Assembly (NCBI GenBank): GCA_022841825.1
Contig: JALHQT010000002.1
Coordinates: forward strand, 457,276-521,275
Source: Anaerolineae bacterium
GTDB lineage: Bacteria; Chloroflexota; Anaerolineae; Aggregatilineales; Phototrophicaceae
Length of the DNA: 64,000 nt
Reading direction: 5' to 3'
Made by a program: the position numbers and the translations under genes. Shown piece after piece: positions 34,149 to 43,480 of this stretch (position 1 is its first letter; each line of letters opens with the position of its first letter). Below the pieces are notes generated by a model that was not told the origin of the DNA, searched no databases, and saw nothing but the letters and a program-made list of their open reading frames with translations.

Positions 34149-34730
34149 ATGCTGCGTCGTCTCACATTTATCCTTGCCGTCATGATGTGCGTTCTGGTGA
34201 TGAGCGCTGCCTTCGCCGCTGCCGATACCCTGCCCAATGATCCGAAACTCAACCCGGATGCCAATGCCTGCTATGCGGGCGGCACGTTGGAAGGGCGCTG
34301 CAACGGCGTCGATAGCAACCTCGACGGCGTTGTTTCGGAGGACGAAGTGAAGTTCGCCTGGGTTGGCGGTTGGTACCTCATTCGCTTTCAGGCGGGCATG
34401 ATTTCGCGCGCCGATTTCCCGAAAGAATATCTCTACCTGCTGCCGCAGGAAGGACCGACCTTCCCGCAGTGCCATGACTCAGTCTGGGATGGTTACCGCG
34501 ACTATGAACTCCTGGCACCCATCAATACGCTGCTCAATGCGCGCGTCCGCGACTCCGAGGATGGGTCTTGCACAGGGGGAAGCGGCTATTCATTAACGCT
34601 GGTGACCGCGCCCGATCGGCGCAGCGCAGAAACACTCTGCATCAATCTGGGTGCCATGTACGTTGACCCCAGCTTCCGCAGCGATGGATATCCCAGTCTG
34701 CCGCTCGATACGTGGATGTGCGAAGACTAG
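34149..34730 (+). CDS. Secreted protein, unknown
   Basis: 193 aa with a strong signal peptide (MLRRLTFILAVMMCVLVM, cut near AFA-AADT). Mature part has several Cys (pairs likely for disulfides) and an EF-hand/dockerin-like Asp loop DSNLDGVVSEDE near residue 55. GAGG lies 5 nt before ATG. Similar in size and layout to other exported, Cys-containing orphan proteins; no family recognised. Confidence 0.7.
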   Translation: MLRRLTFILAVMMCVLVMSAAFAAADTLPNDPKLNPDANACYAGGTLEGRCNGVDSNLDGVVSEDEVKFAWVGGWYLIRFQAGMISRADFPKEYLYLLPQEGPTFPQCHDSVWDGYRDYELLAPINTLLNARVRDSEDGSCTGGSGYSLTLVTAPDRRSAETLCINLGAMYVDPSFRSDGYPSLPLDTWMCED

Positions 34731-34918
34731 TCTGCCAGACGTCCAAGTCATTGGGGGTGAATTCGTATTCCTCACCAGGGGTTGCAAACTCCGGGCGGAA
34801 CGATTCACCCCAAATTCCGAATGCCCGCTACCCAGACGGATGCTTGCCCCACAGACCTCACAATCGATTATAATGATGCGCATATGGACCGTCCCCACGA
34901 GCAGAAGGCAGACGAGCG

Positions 34919-35926
34919 ATGGCGCTGGCAGAAATCCGCCCCAAGAGCAAGAAGAACGGCGCACACCCCACGCCGCATACCCACGAACGCAACCCTGGTA
35001 TCCCGCTCGATCTGGGTTGGGTGCGGGCGACGCGCGTTAACCTGAGCGCGGTCGAACGCCGCGCCGCCACGATGGGCACGCGCCGCTCGGTCAAAAAGGA
35101 CTGGCAGGCGGCGTGGCTGCTGCGCGCCATCACCTGCATCGACCTGACCACGCTCTCTGGCGATGACACGCCCGGTAATGTGCAGCGCTTGTGCGCCAAG
35201 GCACGCCAGCCTGTCCGCCAGGACATGCTCGACTCGCTCGGCATCGCGGAGCCGGTCACCGTCGGCGCGGTCTGTGTCTATCATAACCGTGTGGCGGATG
35301 CCCTGCGCTTTCTCGAAGGCACCAACATCCCGGTCGCGGCGGTCTCGACGGGTTTCCCGGCGGGGCAGACGCCGCTCACCATCAAGCTGCAAGAGATCCG
35401 CGAATCGGTCGCAATCGGCGCGCGCGAGATCGACATCGTGATATCGCGCGATCATGTGCTGACGGGCAACTGGGGCGCGCTGTATGACGAAATCCGCCAG
35501 TGCCGCGAAGCCTGCGGTGACGCGCACATGAAGACCATCCTGGCGACGGGCGATCTGGCGACGGTGCGCAACATCGGCATGGCGAGCGTGGTGGCGATGA
35601 TGGCGGGGTCAGACTTCATCAAGACCAGCACCGGCAAAGAGCCAACCAACGCCACGCTCGAAGTCGGGCTGGTGATGCTGCGTGCTATCCGCGAGTACCA
35701 GCTCCAGACGGGCTACAAGGTCGGCTTCAAGCCCGCGGGCGGCATCCGCACCGCCAAGCAGATCATGAACTGGCAGATTATGATGAAGGAGGAGCTGGGC
35801 GACGAGTGGCTGTTCCCCGACCTCTTCCGCGTCGGCGCGAGCGCGCTGCTGACGGACATCGAGCGTCAGCTCTGGCACTTCATCAGCGGGCGCTACGCGA
35901 GCGACCGCTACATGCCGATGGGGTAG
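34919..35926 (+). CDS. deoC: Deoxyribose-phosphate aldolase
   Basis: 335 aa, long (eukaryote-like) DERA form. Schiff-base lysine in FIKTSTGK (near residue 240) and the second lysine region GFKPAGGIRT are intact. Cleaves 2-deoxyribose 5-phosphate to acetaldehyde and glyceraldehyde 3-phosphate in nucleoside catabolism. About 60-70 N-terminal residues (NLSAVERRAATMGTRRSVKK) precede the core, as in eukaryotic DERA. No nucleoside phosphorylase adjoins it. Confidence 0.95.
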   Translation: MALAEIRPKSKKNGAHPTPHTHERNPGIPLDLGWVRATRVNLSAVERRAATMGTRRSVKKDWQAAWLLRAITCIDLTTLSGDDTPGNVQRLCAKARQPVRQDMLDSLGIAEPVTVGAVCVYHNRVADALRFLEGTNIPVAAVSTGFPAGQTPLTIKLQEIRESVAIGAREIDIVISRDHVLTGNWGALYDEIRQCREACGDAHMKTILATGDLATVRNIGMASVVAMMAGSDFIKTSTGKEPTNATLEVGLVMLRAIREYQLQTGYKVGFKPAGGIRTAKQIMNWQIMMKEELGDEWLFPDLFRVGASALLTDIERQLWHFISGRYASDRYMPMG

Positions 35927-36047
35927 CAGGTGAAACCGCGCGATACGACATCGCAAGAGGTTATCGAACGACAAACAGGGTACGCACGGTGTACCCTGTT
36001 TCGATGCACGATCTCAACCGCGATGGTGCTGTCGAACATGGAGTCTG

Positions 36048-36542
36048 CTAGCATCCCCAGTTAGGGTTGCAGATCTTGCCATCCTGCATGATGAAACCCT
36101 GTGCGGGGATCTGATCAGCCGGGATGTTGATAAGAATGCCTGCCTCATAATTTCTCCACGAATTCAACACCAGGCTTGTGACATCGCGCTGAAGAGCAGG
36201 GGGTGCGACAAAGCTGCTGACCAGCGTGTTTTCCAGTTCAATTGAGGAGACACGCGGCTGATCAAACAGCCCGATCAGTATGGCGATGATGTTGAGCGTG
36301 TTGGTCGTACCATCACGAGTCACGGTCATCTGGAATGAGACGTAAACACCATCCTCATGCACTTGGACGTCAAGATTTGATACTTGGCGGGTCGCCGTGC
36401 TGGAAATGGTGAAATCACGATTGATCTGCGCTTCTGTCAGGACGAAGGGTTCGCCAGGCGCTGTAGGTTGCTGCGCCTGTGCAACGCTGAAAACTGCCAG
36501 CATTGACACGACGGTGATCAGGATGAGCAATCGCTTTGACAT
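36048..36542 (-). CDS. Secreted protein, unknown
   Basis: 164 aa. Signal peptide MSKRLLILITVVSMLAVF, cut near AQA-QQPT. The mature part is beta-rich with no Cys until the last residues (DGKICNPNWGC), suggesting a C-terminal disulfide. ATG 36542 follows GGGGAG at about 7 nt. Pattern ISSTATRQVSNLDVQVHEDGVYVSFQMT suggests a small lipid- or ligand-binding beta-barrel; no family recognised. Confidence 0.7.
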   Translation of the reverse strand: MSKRLLILITVVSMLAVFSVAQAQQPTAPGEPFVLTEAQINRDFTISSTATRQVSNLDVQVHEDGVYVSFQMTVTRDGTTNTLNIIAILIGLFDQPRVSSIELENTLVSSFVAPPALQRDVTSLVLNSWRNYEAGILINIPADQIPAQGFIMQDGKICNPNWGC

Positions 36543-36625
36543 TGGAATTCTCCCCATTATTCGGAACTCTTGTTGATCAAGATACGTAGCTATAATGACG
36601 AAGGGGGAGAGGAGTTCTACAAGTT

Positions 36626-36922
36626 GTGATTCTTGAAGCCGTCATGCTCCAGGTGAAGCCTGGGGAAGAAGAAGCCTACGAAGCAGCATTCCGACAGGCG
36701 TCGCCGATCATCGCGGCGACACCCGGCTACATCCGCCATCAGCTTCAACGCTGTCTGGAAACGCCCGGCAAATACCTGCTGCTCATCGAGTGGGAGACGC
36801 TGGAGGCGCACACCGTCAACTTTCGCGGCTCGCCCGCCTACGGGGAGTGGAAGGCGCTGCTGCATCACTTCTACGACCCATTTCCGACGGTCGAGCACTT
36901 CGAGCGGGTAGAAACGACGTAA
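36626..36922 (+). CDS. Antibiotic biosynthesis monooxygenase (ABM) domain protein
   Basis: 98 aa dimeric alpha-beta barrel protein of the ABM type: LEAVMLQVKPGEEEAYEAAFRQA, PGYIRHQLQRCLETPGKYLLLIEWETLEAH, and the trailing VEHFERVE. Starts at GTG 36626 with GAGGAG 11 nt upstream. These small proteins include quinol monooxygenases and heme-degrading IsdG-like enzymes; substrate not inferable. Confidence 0.9.
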   Translation: MILEAVMLQVKPGEEEAYEAAFRQASPIIAATPGYIRHQLQRCLETPGKYLLLIEWETLEAHTVNFRGSPAYGEWKALLHHFYDPFPTVEHFERVETT

Positions 36923-36933
36923 GTCAGCTTCAT

Positions 36934-36997
36934 CGGACGGCATGAATGCCGTCCCTACAGGATCGTGGACGTAGGGACGCCATTCATGGCGTCCGTG
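36934..36997. repeat. Pair of palindromic repeats
   Basis: Cores GCATGAATGC (36934-36958) and CCATTCATGG (36971-36997), about 12 bp apart, in the same paired arrangement as 15399-15461. Confidence 0.85.
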
Positions 36998-37013
36998 CCA
37001 CGATTTACTTCGG

Positions 37014-38426
37014 CTAATCCCCCGCCTCTCCCTCGCCCATCTTCACCTCGTGCAGCGCGACCAGCATCTCGGCGACTGACGTGAACTTAACGCGCGTCTT
37101 GCCCTGCTCCGCGCCGCGCGCCAGTTCCAGCGCGTCAATGGTCTGCCAATCGGTGTACGTCACATATTCCACGCCGCGCGCCTGAAGCAAATCGGGGATG
37201 GTCTGTGTGGCGCTGGTCGGGTTGAGGGCATCGGCGCGCCAGTCTTCCAGCAGCTTTTCGACCGTCTCTATCGAGTCCGGCTTGTTGGTGCCGATCACGC
37301 CTGAAGGTCCGCGTTTAATCCAACCGACGACGTACTGCCCGGTCTGCGCGGCACCTGTTTCATCGACCACGCGCCCCGCGGCGTTGGGGATGACGCCGCG
37401 CTTTTCGTCGAACGGCACGCCCGACAGCGCCACGCCCTTATACCCTATCGAGCGGAAGACCAGCCCGACCGGGATCGTCTCCTGCTGGTCGGTCGCCTGC
37501 GCGCGGATGCTGCCGTTGTCGCCCGCGATCAGCGTGTTTCTGACCAGTGTTATGGCTTCCACACATCCTTCGCCATGCAGCGCGACGGGTGCAACACAGA
37601 AACGCACGTGCACCGTGCGCGTCTTGCCGCTCGGCGCGCGTCCCACATACTCGTTGAGGACTTCGATGTTGCGCTGGGTATCGCGGTCAGCGCTGGCGAG
37701 TGCCGCCGCGCTTGCCGTGTCGAGGATCATGTCCTGCGCATCAACGCGCACATCGGCGTCGTCCAGCTCGCCCAGCTCTTTGATCTCCGGGTTGGTGAAC
37801 GCCGCCTGCACGGGTCCACGCCGACCGAGGATGTAGATTTCCCGGACTTTGCTGTGGCGCAGCGCGTCAAGTGCGTGGTCGGCGATGTCGGTTTGTGTCA
37901 GTTCCTCCGGCGTTTTCGCCAGGATACGCGCCACATCCATCGCCACATTGCCGTTGCCGATGACGGCGACCCGCTCCTGTGAGAGATCGAATTGCAAATT
38001 GCGGTAGTCGGGGTGTCCGTTGTACCAGCCGACGAACTCGGTCGCCGCATGGCTGCCCGGCAGGTCTTCACCGGGGATGCCCATCCTGCGGTCGGTCTGC
38101 GCGCCCACGGCGTAGATGATGGCGTGATAATGCGCCCGCAGGTCATCCAGCGTCAGGTCACGCCCGAACTGGACGTTGCCGTAGAAATGAAAGCGCTGGT
38201 CGGCGGCGATCTTGTCGTACACCTTCGTCACCGACTTGATCTTGGCGTGGTCGGGCGCGACACCGCCGCGCACCAAGCCAAACGGCGTCGGCAGACGGTC
38301 GAACATGTCGATTTCGACGACCAGCCCCGCTTCTTTCTCCAGGCGATCTGCTGCATAAAAGCCGGACGGTCCCGACCCGATGATGGCGATGCGAAGGGGA
38401 TGTGACGAAGTGCCGATCTGCGTCAT
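37014..38426 (-). CDS. fprA: Ferredoxin-NADP reductase, adrenodoxin-reductase type (FprA-like)
   Basis: 470 aa. FAD-binding IIGSGPSGFYAADRL (about 15-29), the family motif PTPFGLVRGGVAPDH, NADPH-binding VAVIGNGNVAMDVARIL, and VGWIKRGPSGVIGTNK near the C-terminus, all diagnostic of the mycobacterial FprA/adrenodoxin reductase group. Transfers electrons between NADPH and ferredoxin. ATG 38426 is chosen over GTG-like upstream codons because it follows GAGAAAG. Confidence 0.95.
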   Translation of the reverse strand: MTQIGTSSHPLRIAIIGSGPSGFYAADRLEKEAGLVVEIDMFDRLPTPFGLVRGGVAPDHAKIKSVTKVYDKIAADQRFHFYGNVQFGRDLTLDDLRAHYHAIIYAVGAQTDRRMGIPGEDLPGSHAATEFVGWYNGHPDYRNLQFDLSQERVAVIGNGNVAMDVARILAKTPEELTQTDIADHALDALRHSKVREIYILGRRGPVQAAFTNPEIKELGELDDADVRVDAQDMILDTASAAALASADRDTQRNIEVLNEYVGRAPSGKTRTVHVRFCVAPVALHGEGCVEAITLVRNTLIAGDNGSIRAQATDQQETIPVGLVFRSIGYKGVALSGVPFDEKRGVIPNAAGRVVDETGAAQTGQYVVGWIKRGPSGVIGTNKPDSIETVEKLLEDWRADALNPTSATQTIPDLLQARGVEYVTYTDWQTIDALELARGAEQGKTRVKFTSVAEMLVALHEVKMGEGEAGD

Positions 38427-38524
38427 GATGCGCTTTCTCAATAGGACTCTGCGGATGAGAGTAGAAAGTCCAAAGTTAAAGGATGAGCGTCAAAAATGGA
38501 GTCGTCTTCACCCGCTTTCCACTT

Positions 38525-38610
38525 TTAGGACTTACGCAGTTGAACCGAATTACGAGCTTGAACAAGGCGCTTAAGCCCCTTGTCCGCACACTCAACTGCG
38601 TAACACCTAA
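38525..38610. mobile_element. MITE-like element with 12-bp inverted ends
   Basis: TTACGCAGTTGA (38532-38543) and TCAACTGCGTAA (38592-38603) are perfect 12-bp inverted repeats 48 bp apart; the centre carries ACAAGG/CCTTGT arms around CTTAAG. The GGACTTACGCA-type end is common in bacterial insertion-sequence/MITE termini. No transposase and no clear target duplication, so a non-autonomous remnant is the best call. Confidence 0.45.
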
Positions 38611-38681
38611 CTTTTAACTCCTATGAGTATAGCATCACGAGTGCCGCGCGTGACGTGATGATCGTCACGATTGGCAGCCTC

Positions 38682-39821
38682 TTATGTCCCGCGCATGGCG
38701 CGCTCATAGGCGCTCAAGGTCTCTTTTGCCGCCTTGCGGTAGCTGTAGCGCGTCGCCTGCCCCAAGCCGCGCTGGATCATCTGCTCGCGCAGCGGGTTTT
38801 GCAGCAGCAGCGCCAGGATCGCCGCTGCCATCTGGCGCTCACTGTCCGGCGGCACCAGGTACGCCGCGTCACCGCACACCTCGCGCATGACCGGGATGTC
38901 GCAGGCGACGACGGGGGTGCCGCTCGCCATCGCTTCGAGCACCGGCAGCCCAAAGCCCTCGGCGATGCTGGGATAGACGAAGACGCTCGCCAGCCGGTAG
39001 AGCGCAGGCTTGTCCTCCTCATCCACATAGCCAATCCACTGCACGTAATCCTCGATTTGCAGGGTTTTGGCATAGTCGCGCAGGTCGGGGAACATCGGCT
39101 TTGCCCATTTCGGCTCTCGCCCTGCGATGACCAGGGGCGTGTCCTGCCCCTCGGCAGGTCCGACATAGGTGTACGCCAGCATGGCGCGATTGACCTGTTT
39201 GCGCACGTCAAAGCCGCCGATGTAGAGGACAAAGCGATCTGGCAGTTGGTATTTCGCTTTGACCGCCGCGTCGCGCTCCGCGCCCAGACGTGGATGAAAG
39301 CGCTCGTCCGCCGCCAGATGCGTGACGGTGATTTGCCGGGCGGGATACCCGATCCGCTGCACGATGTCGGCTTTGGCGGCATTGCTCAACGTCAGCACAT
39401 GCGCCGCGCCGCGCGCGCTCGCCGTGACCAGCGATGTGTACAAGCGCGCTCCGAATGAGGCGGCATAGTCGGGAATCAGCAGGGGGATGATGTCGAGGAT
39501 CGAGACGACCAGCTTCGCATCGACGGTCAGCGGTGGTCCCCAATACGGGACATGCGCGATATCCGCCTTCAGGCGTTTCACGGCGGCGGGATAGGCGCGC
39601 TGCTCGAACAGCACTTTGCCTACCTTGCCACCCCCGGCGCTGCCATGGGCGACTGCGACGCCATCGGGCACCGCGTCCGGTTGGGCGATGTGGCTGGGCA
39701 GGACGAGCGTGAACTGCATGTCCGGCGCGACACGGCGCAGCGCGGGGAGCAGATGACGCAGATATTGCCCGCTGCCCGTATGCGGTTGATCCCAGAACCA
39801 GCCATTCAGGGCGATGTGCAT
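38682..39821 (-). CDS. Glycosyltransferase family 4-like (GT-B)
   Basis: 379 aa. N-terminus MHIALNGWFWDQPHTGSGQYLRHLLPAL with the sugar-acceptor glycine-rich loop; C-terminal nucleotide-sugar-binding domain with the EGFGLPVLEAMASGTPVVACD motif (E-x7-E). Adds sugars to lipid or polysaccharide acceptors. Starts at ATG 39821 after AGAGG. No neighbouring polysaccharide genes, so donor and acceptor are unknown. Confidence 0.92.
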   Translation of the reverse strand: MHIALNGWFWDQPHTGSGQYLRHLLPALRRVAPDMQFTLVLPSHIAQPDAVPDGVAVAHGSAGGGKVGKVLFEQRAYPAAVKRLKADIAHVPYWGPPLTVDAKLVVSILDIIPLLIPDYAASFGARLYTSLVTASARGAAHVLTLSNAAKADIVQRIGYPARQITVTHLAADERFHPRLGAERDAAVKAKYQLPDRFVLYIGGFDVRKQVNRAMLAYTYVGPAEGQDTPLVIAGREPKWAKPMFPDLRDYAKTLQIEDYVQWIGYVDEEDKPALYRLASVFVYPSIAEGFGLPVLEAMASGTPVVACDIPVMREVCGDAAYLVPPDSERQMAAAILALLLQNPLREQMIQRGLGQATRYSYRKAAKETLSAYERAMRGT

Positions 39822-40055
39822 GATGAGCGTGCCTCTTCGAAATCGGTCGTTGGCAGGAACGCCTGTGGCGGACGCATTGTAGCGGATTGTCTGCGGCGTC
39901 TCCACTGCACGGTGCTGCCCTCACGCCGCAATTAAGAATTAAGTAAAAATTGTATAGTTTTAGCGTCCATTCATAATCTATATGCTTCGTGCAGCAATGC
40001 CCCACTAATATGAAGAAATGGCAAGTGAAATAGTGATGACACCGGGAGCAGGCAA

Positions 40056-41360
40056 ATGCAGATTTTCGACCAGGTGGCTGATGCCGAAGCCCTCCAGCAG
40101 CGCGTAAAGGAACTTGAAGCGAAGCTGCTCAATAGGGATGCGCGCATCACCGATCTTGAAGCAGAGGTTGGCGAGCGAGACGAGCAGCTCGTCGATTTGT
40201 CGGAGCGTCTGATTGACGCGCAGCAGCGGTTTGCGGCTGCTCTTGATGGTGCCAGGCTCGGCTTCTGGGCATGGGACATGGTGACGAACGTCGTCGAGTA
40301 CAGCGACCGCTGGATGGACATGCTGGACTACACCGTTGATGAATGGCCCAAGAGCTTCGACACGTTCGCCCAGCTCACACATCCCGATGACTTGAAACTC
40401 GTCCTGGCAGACGTGAATGCCTATCTCAGCGGTGCCGCCAAAGACTTCATCCGCGAGATTCGCCTGAAGGCAAAGCCTGGTGATTATCGTTGGGTGCTGA
40501 CATCCGGCAAAGTCTCGCGTCGTGACGACGGCGGCAAGCCGACACATATGGTTGGCATTCACCTGGACATCAACGAACAAGTCAAGTCTCAACAGGAACG
40601 CGAAGAACTGCTCAAGCGCGAAAAGGCGGCACGCCTGGAAGCGCTGGACGCCGTGCGTCTGAAAGACCTCTTCCTGGCGACGATGAGCCACGAACTGCGC
40701 ACCCCGCTCAACGCCATGATCGGTTATCAGCACCTGATGCTCTTCAGCGGTCAGTTGGACGACGACAATTCGCATATGGCACAGCGTTCTATCGCCAACA
40801 GCCACCGCCTGCTGAACCTGATCAACAACATTCTCGACATCTCACGCATGGCGACCGGCGGCTTGAAGATCGTCCCGGTCACGATGTCGCCCAAAACGCT
40901 GGCAGAGCAAACGGGCATGGATCTGCAATTCCTGGCAAAAGAAAAAGGCTTGACCCTGACGGTTGCAACCGACCCCAATCTGCCAGAAACGATCCTGCAC
41001 GATGAAGAACGCATCGGTCAGATCGTCATCAATCTCGTCAACAATGCGATCAAGTTCACCGAAAAGGGGCTTGTCCATCTGCGAATCAGCAGCGCCGATG
41101 AGAAACTGGTCATCGAAGTCCAGGATACCGGCATCGGCATTCCCGCCTCGCAAAAGCATGTCATCTTCGACGATTTTGTCCAGGTGGATGGCACAAGCAC
41201 CCGCAAGCAGCAGGGAGCGGGCTTGGGCTTGTCGATTGTTCGCCGTCTCGCGCTGCTCATGCAGGGCAGCGTGACCGTCGAGACCGAACTCGGTAAGGGA
41301 AGCACCTTCACAGTCACCCTGCCGCTCAACCTGTCCGCAGACTTGCCAGTGGCAAGCTAG
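40056..41360 (+). CDS. PAS-containing sensor histidine kinase
   Basis: 434 aa, soluble. Coiled coil 10-62, PAS/PAC domain about 63-178 (LGFWAWDMVTNVVEYSDRWM, ending GIHLDINEQVK), linker coil, HisKA with H212 in ATMSHELRTPLN, and a complete HATPase domain: N-box NLVNNAIKFT, G1 DTGIGIP, G2 GAGLGLSIV. No membrane segment, so it senses a cytoplasmic signal through PAS. The two following genes encode receiver-only proteins, its likely phosphotransfer partners. Confidence 0.94.
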   Translation: MQIFDQVADAEALQQRVKELEAKLLNRDARITDLEAEVGERDEQLVDLSERLIDAQQRFAAALDGARLGFWAWDMVTNVVEYSDRWMDMLDYTVDEWPKSFDTFAQLTHPDDLKLVLADVNAYLSGAAKDFIREIRLKAKPGDYRWVLTSGKVSRRDDGGKPTHMVGIHLDINEQVKSQQEREELLKREKAARLEALDAVRLKDLFLATMSHELRTPLNAMIGYQHLMLFSGQLDDDNSHMAQRSIANSHRLLNLINNILDISRMATGGLKIVPVTMSPKTLAEQTGMDLQFLAKEKGLTLTVATDPNLPETILHDEERIGQIVINLVNNAIKFTEKGLVHLRISSADEKLVIEVQDTGIGIPASQKHVIFDDFVQVDGTSTRKQQGAGLGLSIVRRLALLMQGSVTVETELGKGSTFTVTLPLNLSADLPVAS

Positions 41361-41384
41361 AGCGCCAGAGAAGGAAGTAAGAAT

Positions 41385-41816
41385 ATGTATGCTCCGATAC
41401 CCCGTGCTATGGTCGGCTGGCAAGTCCTGGTCGTAGACGATGAACCGGACAGCCTGGACATCGCAAAACGCCTGATGCAGATGGCTGGCGCGACCGTCTT
41501 CACCGCAAACAACGGCGAGGAAGGTTTGAATGCGGTGCGCGAAAAGCACCCACAGCTCGTCCTGACTGACCTGTCGATGCCGGTCATGGATGGGTGGGGA
41601 ATGCTGCACGCGCTGAAGCAGGATCGCCGCACACTGGATATTCCGGTGATCGCGCTGACCGCCCATACCATGCCCGGTGACCGCGAACGCGCGATTGTGG
41701 CGGGTTTCCATAACCATATCCCCAAGCCGCTGGACCCGACCAAGTTCATTCAGCAGTTGTTGAACATCGTCATCGATATTCCAATGCTCAAGGAACAACT
41801 GAGCATCATCGCCTAA
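41385..41816 (+). CDS. Stand-alone response regulator receiver (CheY-like)
   Basis: 143 aa, one receiver domain and no output domain. Acidic triad LVVDDEPD (18-20), phosphoacceptor D62 in VLTDLSMPVMDG, conserved T in ALTAH and K in IPKPLD. AAGGAAG lies 7 nt before ATG. Lies 24 bp after the kinase gene, so cotranscribed; probably acts as a phospho-shuttle or binds another protein. Confidence 0.95.
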   Translation: MYAPIPRAMVGWQVLVVDDEPDSLDIAKRLMQMAGATVFTANNGEEGLNAVREKHPQLVLTDLSMPVMDGWGMLHALKQDRRTLDIPVIALTAHTMPGDRERAIVAGFHNHIPKPLDPTKFIQQLLNIVIDIPMLKEQLSIIA

Positions 41817-41885
41817 ATCATGCGGGCGGGTTGATCCCGCTCGCCCGAACACACATCCATCATGTTGCAGGATAAGGAGGCTATT

Positions 41886-42260
41886 GTGAGCAATCTACCG
41901 ATTTTGATCGTCGAGGATGAACCGGATGGGCAGGAGCTGGTCTCGCGGATGCTGACGCAGGTCGGTGCCGAAGTCCATGTTGCGCCGGACGCCGAAACTG
42001 CCTGGAGCTATCTGATGGCGAACGACTATATGGCGGCGATCATCGACCTGGCGCTGCCTGGCAAGGACGGTTTTGAACTGCTGACCGCCATCCGCCAGCA
42101 GGAAGAAATTTCGGCGCTGCCGTGCGTGGCAATCACGGCGTTCCATACGCCCGAACTCAAACAGCAGTCCATCCACCTCGGCTTTAATGCCTACTTTGCC
42201 AAGCCGCTGGATCGCACACGCTTCATGGGCGAACTCGACCGGATGCTGGCACCCGGTTAG
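41886..42260 (+). CDS. Stand-alone response regulator receiver (second)
   Basis: 124 aa from GTG 41886, which has AGGAGG at 5 nt; the upstream in-frame ATG 41862 is less likely. Receiver with acidic residues IVEDEPD (9-13), phosphoacceptor D54 in AIIDLALPGKDG, and K in YFAKPLD. No output domain. With the preceding kinase and receiver it forms a three-gene phosphorelay without a DNA-binding part. Confidence 0.94.
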   Translation: MSNLPILIVEDEPDGQELVSRMLTQVGAEVHVAPDAETAWSYLMANDYMAAIIDLALPGKDGFELLTAIRQQEEISALPCVAITAFHTPELKQQSIHLGFNAYFAKPLDRTRFMGELDRMLAPG

Positions 42261-42282
42261 GCAAGCGTCGCTTTCGGCAGCG

Positions 42283-42705
42283 TTAGTTGAGACTATCGCG
42301 ATAGATGACCGGGTTCGCCACGATGCGGGCGACCGGGCACTTGCTGCCGATTTCCATCAGGCGCGTTTTCTGCTCGTCGTCCAGGTTGCCTGTGAAGGTG
42401 TAACGTTTGTGGATGATGTTGAGGAAAGACGCGCCTTTGCTGACTTCCGGGTGCTCGCCGGGGTCCGCTTTTTCAATTTCGACCTCAACCTCGATTCCCT
42501 GGACATCCCAGCCCTTGCGCTGCGCATAGAGCTTGATGGTGATGACCGCACACGCACCCAGCGACGCAAGCAGCAGTTCCGGCGGTTCGGGTCCGGCGTC
42601 TGTGCCGCCATTTTCGATCTTTTCGTCGGCACTCAGCATGAAATCACGAATGTCGATCTTCGCCTGCAATCCCTCGTCCAGCTTCACATGCGCGCGGTTG
42701 CCCAT
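42283..42705 (-). CDS. OsmC family peroxiredoxin-like protein
   Basis: 140 aa. Both redox cysteines are visible: C52 in GPEPPELLLASLGACAV and C123 in GSKCPVARI, as in OsmC/Ohr. Detoxifies organic hydroperoxides. Converges on the receiver gene with only 22 bp between stops. The first Cys helix and GASFL...YTFTG fit the YhfA/OsmC subgroup. Confidence 0.92.
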   Translation of the reverse strand: MGNRAHVKLDEGLQAKIDIRDFMLSADEKIENGGTDAGPEPPELLLASLGACAVITIKLYAQRKGWDVQGIEVEVEIEKADPGEHPEVSKGASFLNIIHKRYTFTGNLDDEQKTRLMEIGSKCPVARIVANPVIYRDSLN

Positions 42706-42743
42706 CGGGACTCCTCATTTGCTGTCAATGCTTCTGTCGCGGC

Positions 42744-43151
42744 TTAACCTGTCGCCTTTTTGATGCGACGCAAGCCCTGAAAATTGGGGTTGCCCTGGAT
42801 TTCCTTCCAGCGGGTGTCGTCGTCATCCATGTGCCATTCGATGCAGTACATGCCATCGCTGCCCAGGTAAGCAAAGGAGGGGCGCGTCATCAAGACCTGA
42901 CGCAGCACACCGATCACTTCCTTACTTTCCTGCGCCATCCGCAGGATGAAGTACTTGCCCGGCTGCCACTCAAATTGCAGTGGCATATCTCCCCATCGCC
43001 CTTCCATTTTGATGGGATTTTCCGCCTGGGTGCAGATCATGTGGATGTTCGTCAGGCGGTTCTTCCACAACGTGGTGTTGACGCGCTCTTCGATGAAGAA
43101 CGGGCGTGCCGGGGGTGTCGAATAAAACCAGGTTCGCGAATCGGTTGCCAT
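42744..43151 (-). CDS. Small conserved hypothetical protein
   Basis: 135 aa, no signal peptide or membrane segment. Trp/Met-rich pattern: TRTWFYSTPPARPFFIEERVN, MPLQFEWQPGKYFILRMAQES, MYCIEWHMDDDDTRWKEIQGNPNFQGLRR. ATG 43151 follows GGAGAG. Looks like a real cytosolic protein by codon use and start signals, but no family recognised. Same strand as OsmC, 38 bp upstream, so possibly cotranscribed. Confidence 0.65.
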   Translation of the reverse strand: MATDSRTWFYSTPPARPFFIEERVNTTLWKNRLTNIHMICTQAENPIKMEGRWGDMPLQFEWQPGKYFILRMAQESKEVIGVLRQVLMTRPSFAYLGSDGMYCIEWHMDDDDTRWKEIQGNPNFQGLRRIKKATG

Positions 43152-43480
43152 CGGATCGTCTTTCTCTCCAGGTCGCCAAGGTGAATTCAAAAGACTGAGC
43201 CGGTGAAACGGGGTCGTTCTCCTGGCTCAAGATTCTGCGCCCAAGTGTAACGCAAAGCCCGCGCGGACTCCAGAGGGTTCGCGCGGGGGGCGCTGAATGA
43301 CGAGGTGATGCTTCCCTCCAGAACCTCACCCCCGTCCCCTCTCCGTACACGGAGAGGGGGGCGACTCTCGCGGTTGACGAGTCTATGCGCGGTGAGGTTC
43401 ATGTCGGCGAAATTCAGCCCCCTTGGTTCCAAGATGGTTGACGCTTGCGGCGCGCTGCTTTACACTTGGGGTCATCACCA
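43152..43480. other. Intergenic region upstream of the tRNA gene
   Basis: No gene. Holds CCCGCGCG (43258-43265)/CGCGCGGG (43280-43287), an 8-bp inverted repeat with no U-tract, and a CCCTCTCCG/CGGAGAGGG element with CCTCACCCC flanks (43322-43365), the same repeat type as 2240-2338. The tRNA promoter should lie within about 43400-43470 but is not clear by eye. Confidence 0.5.
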
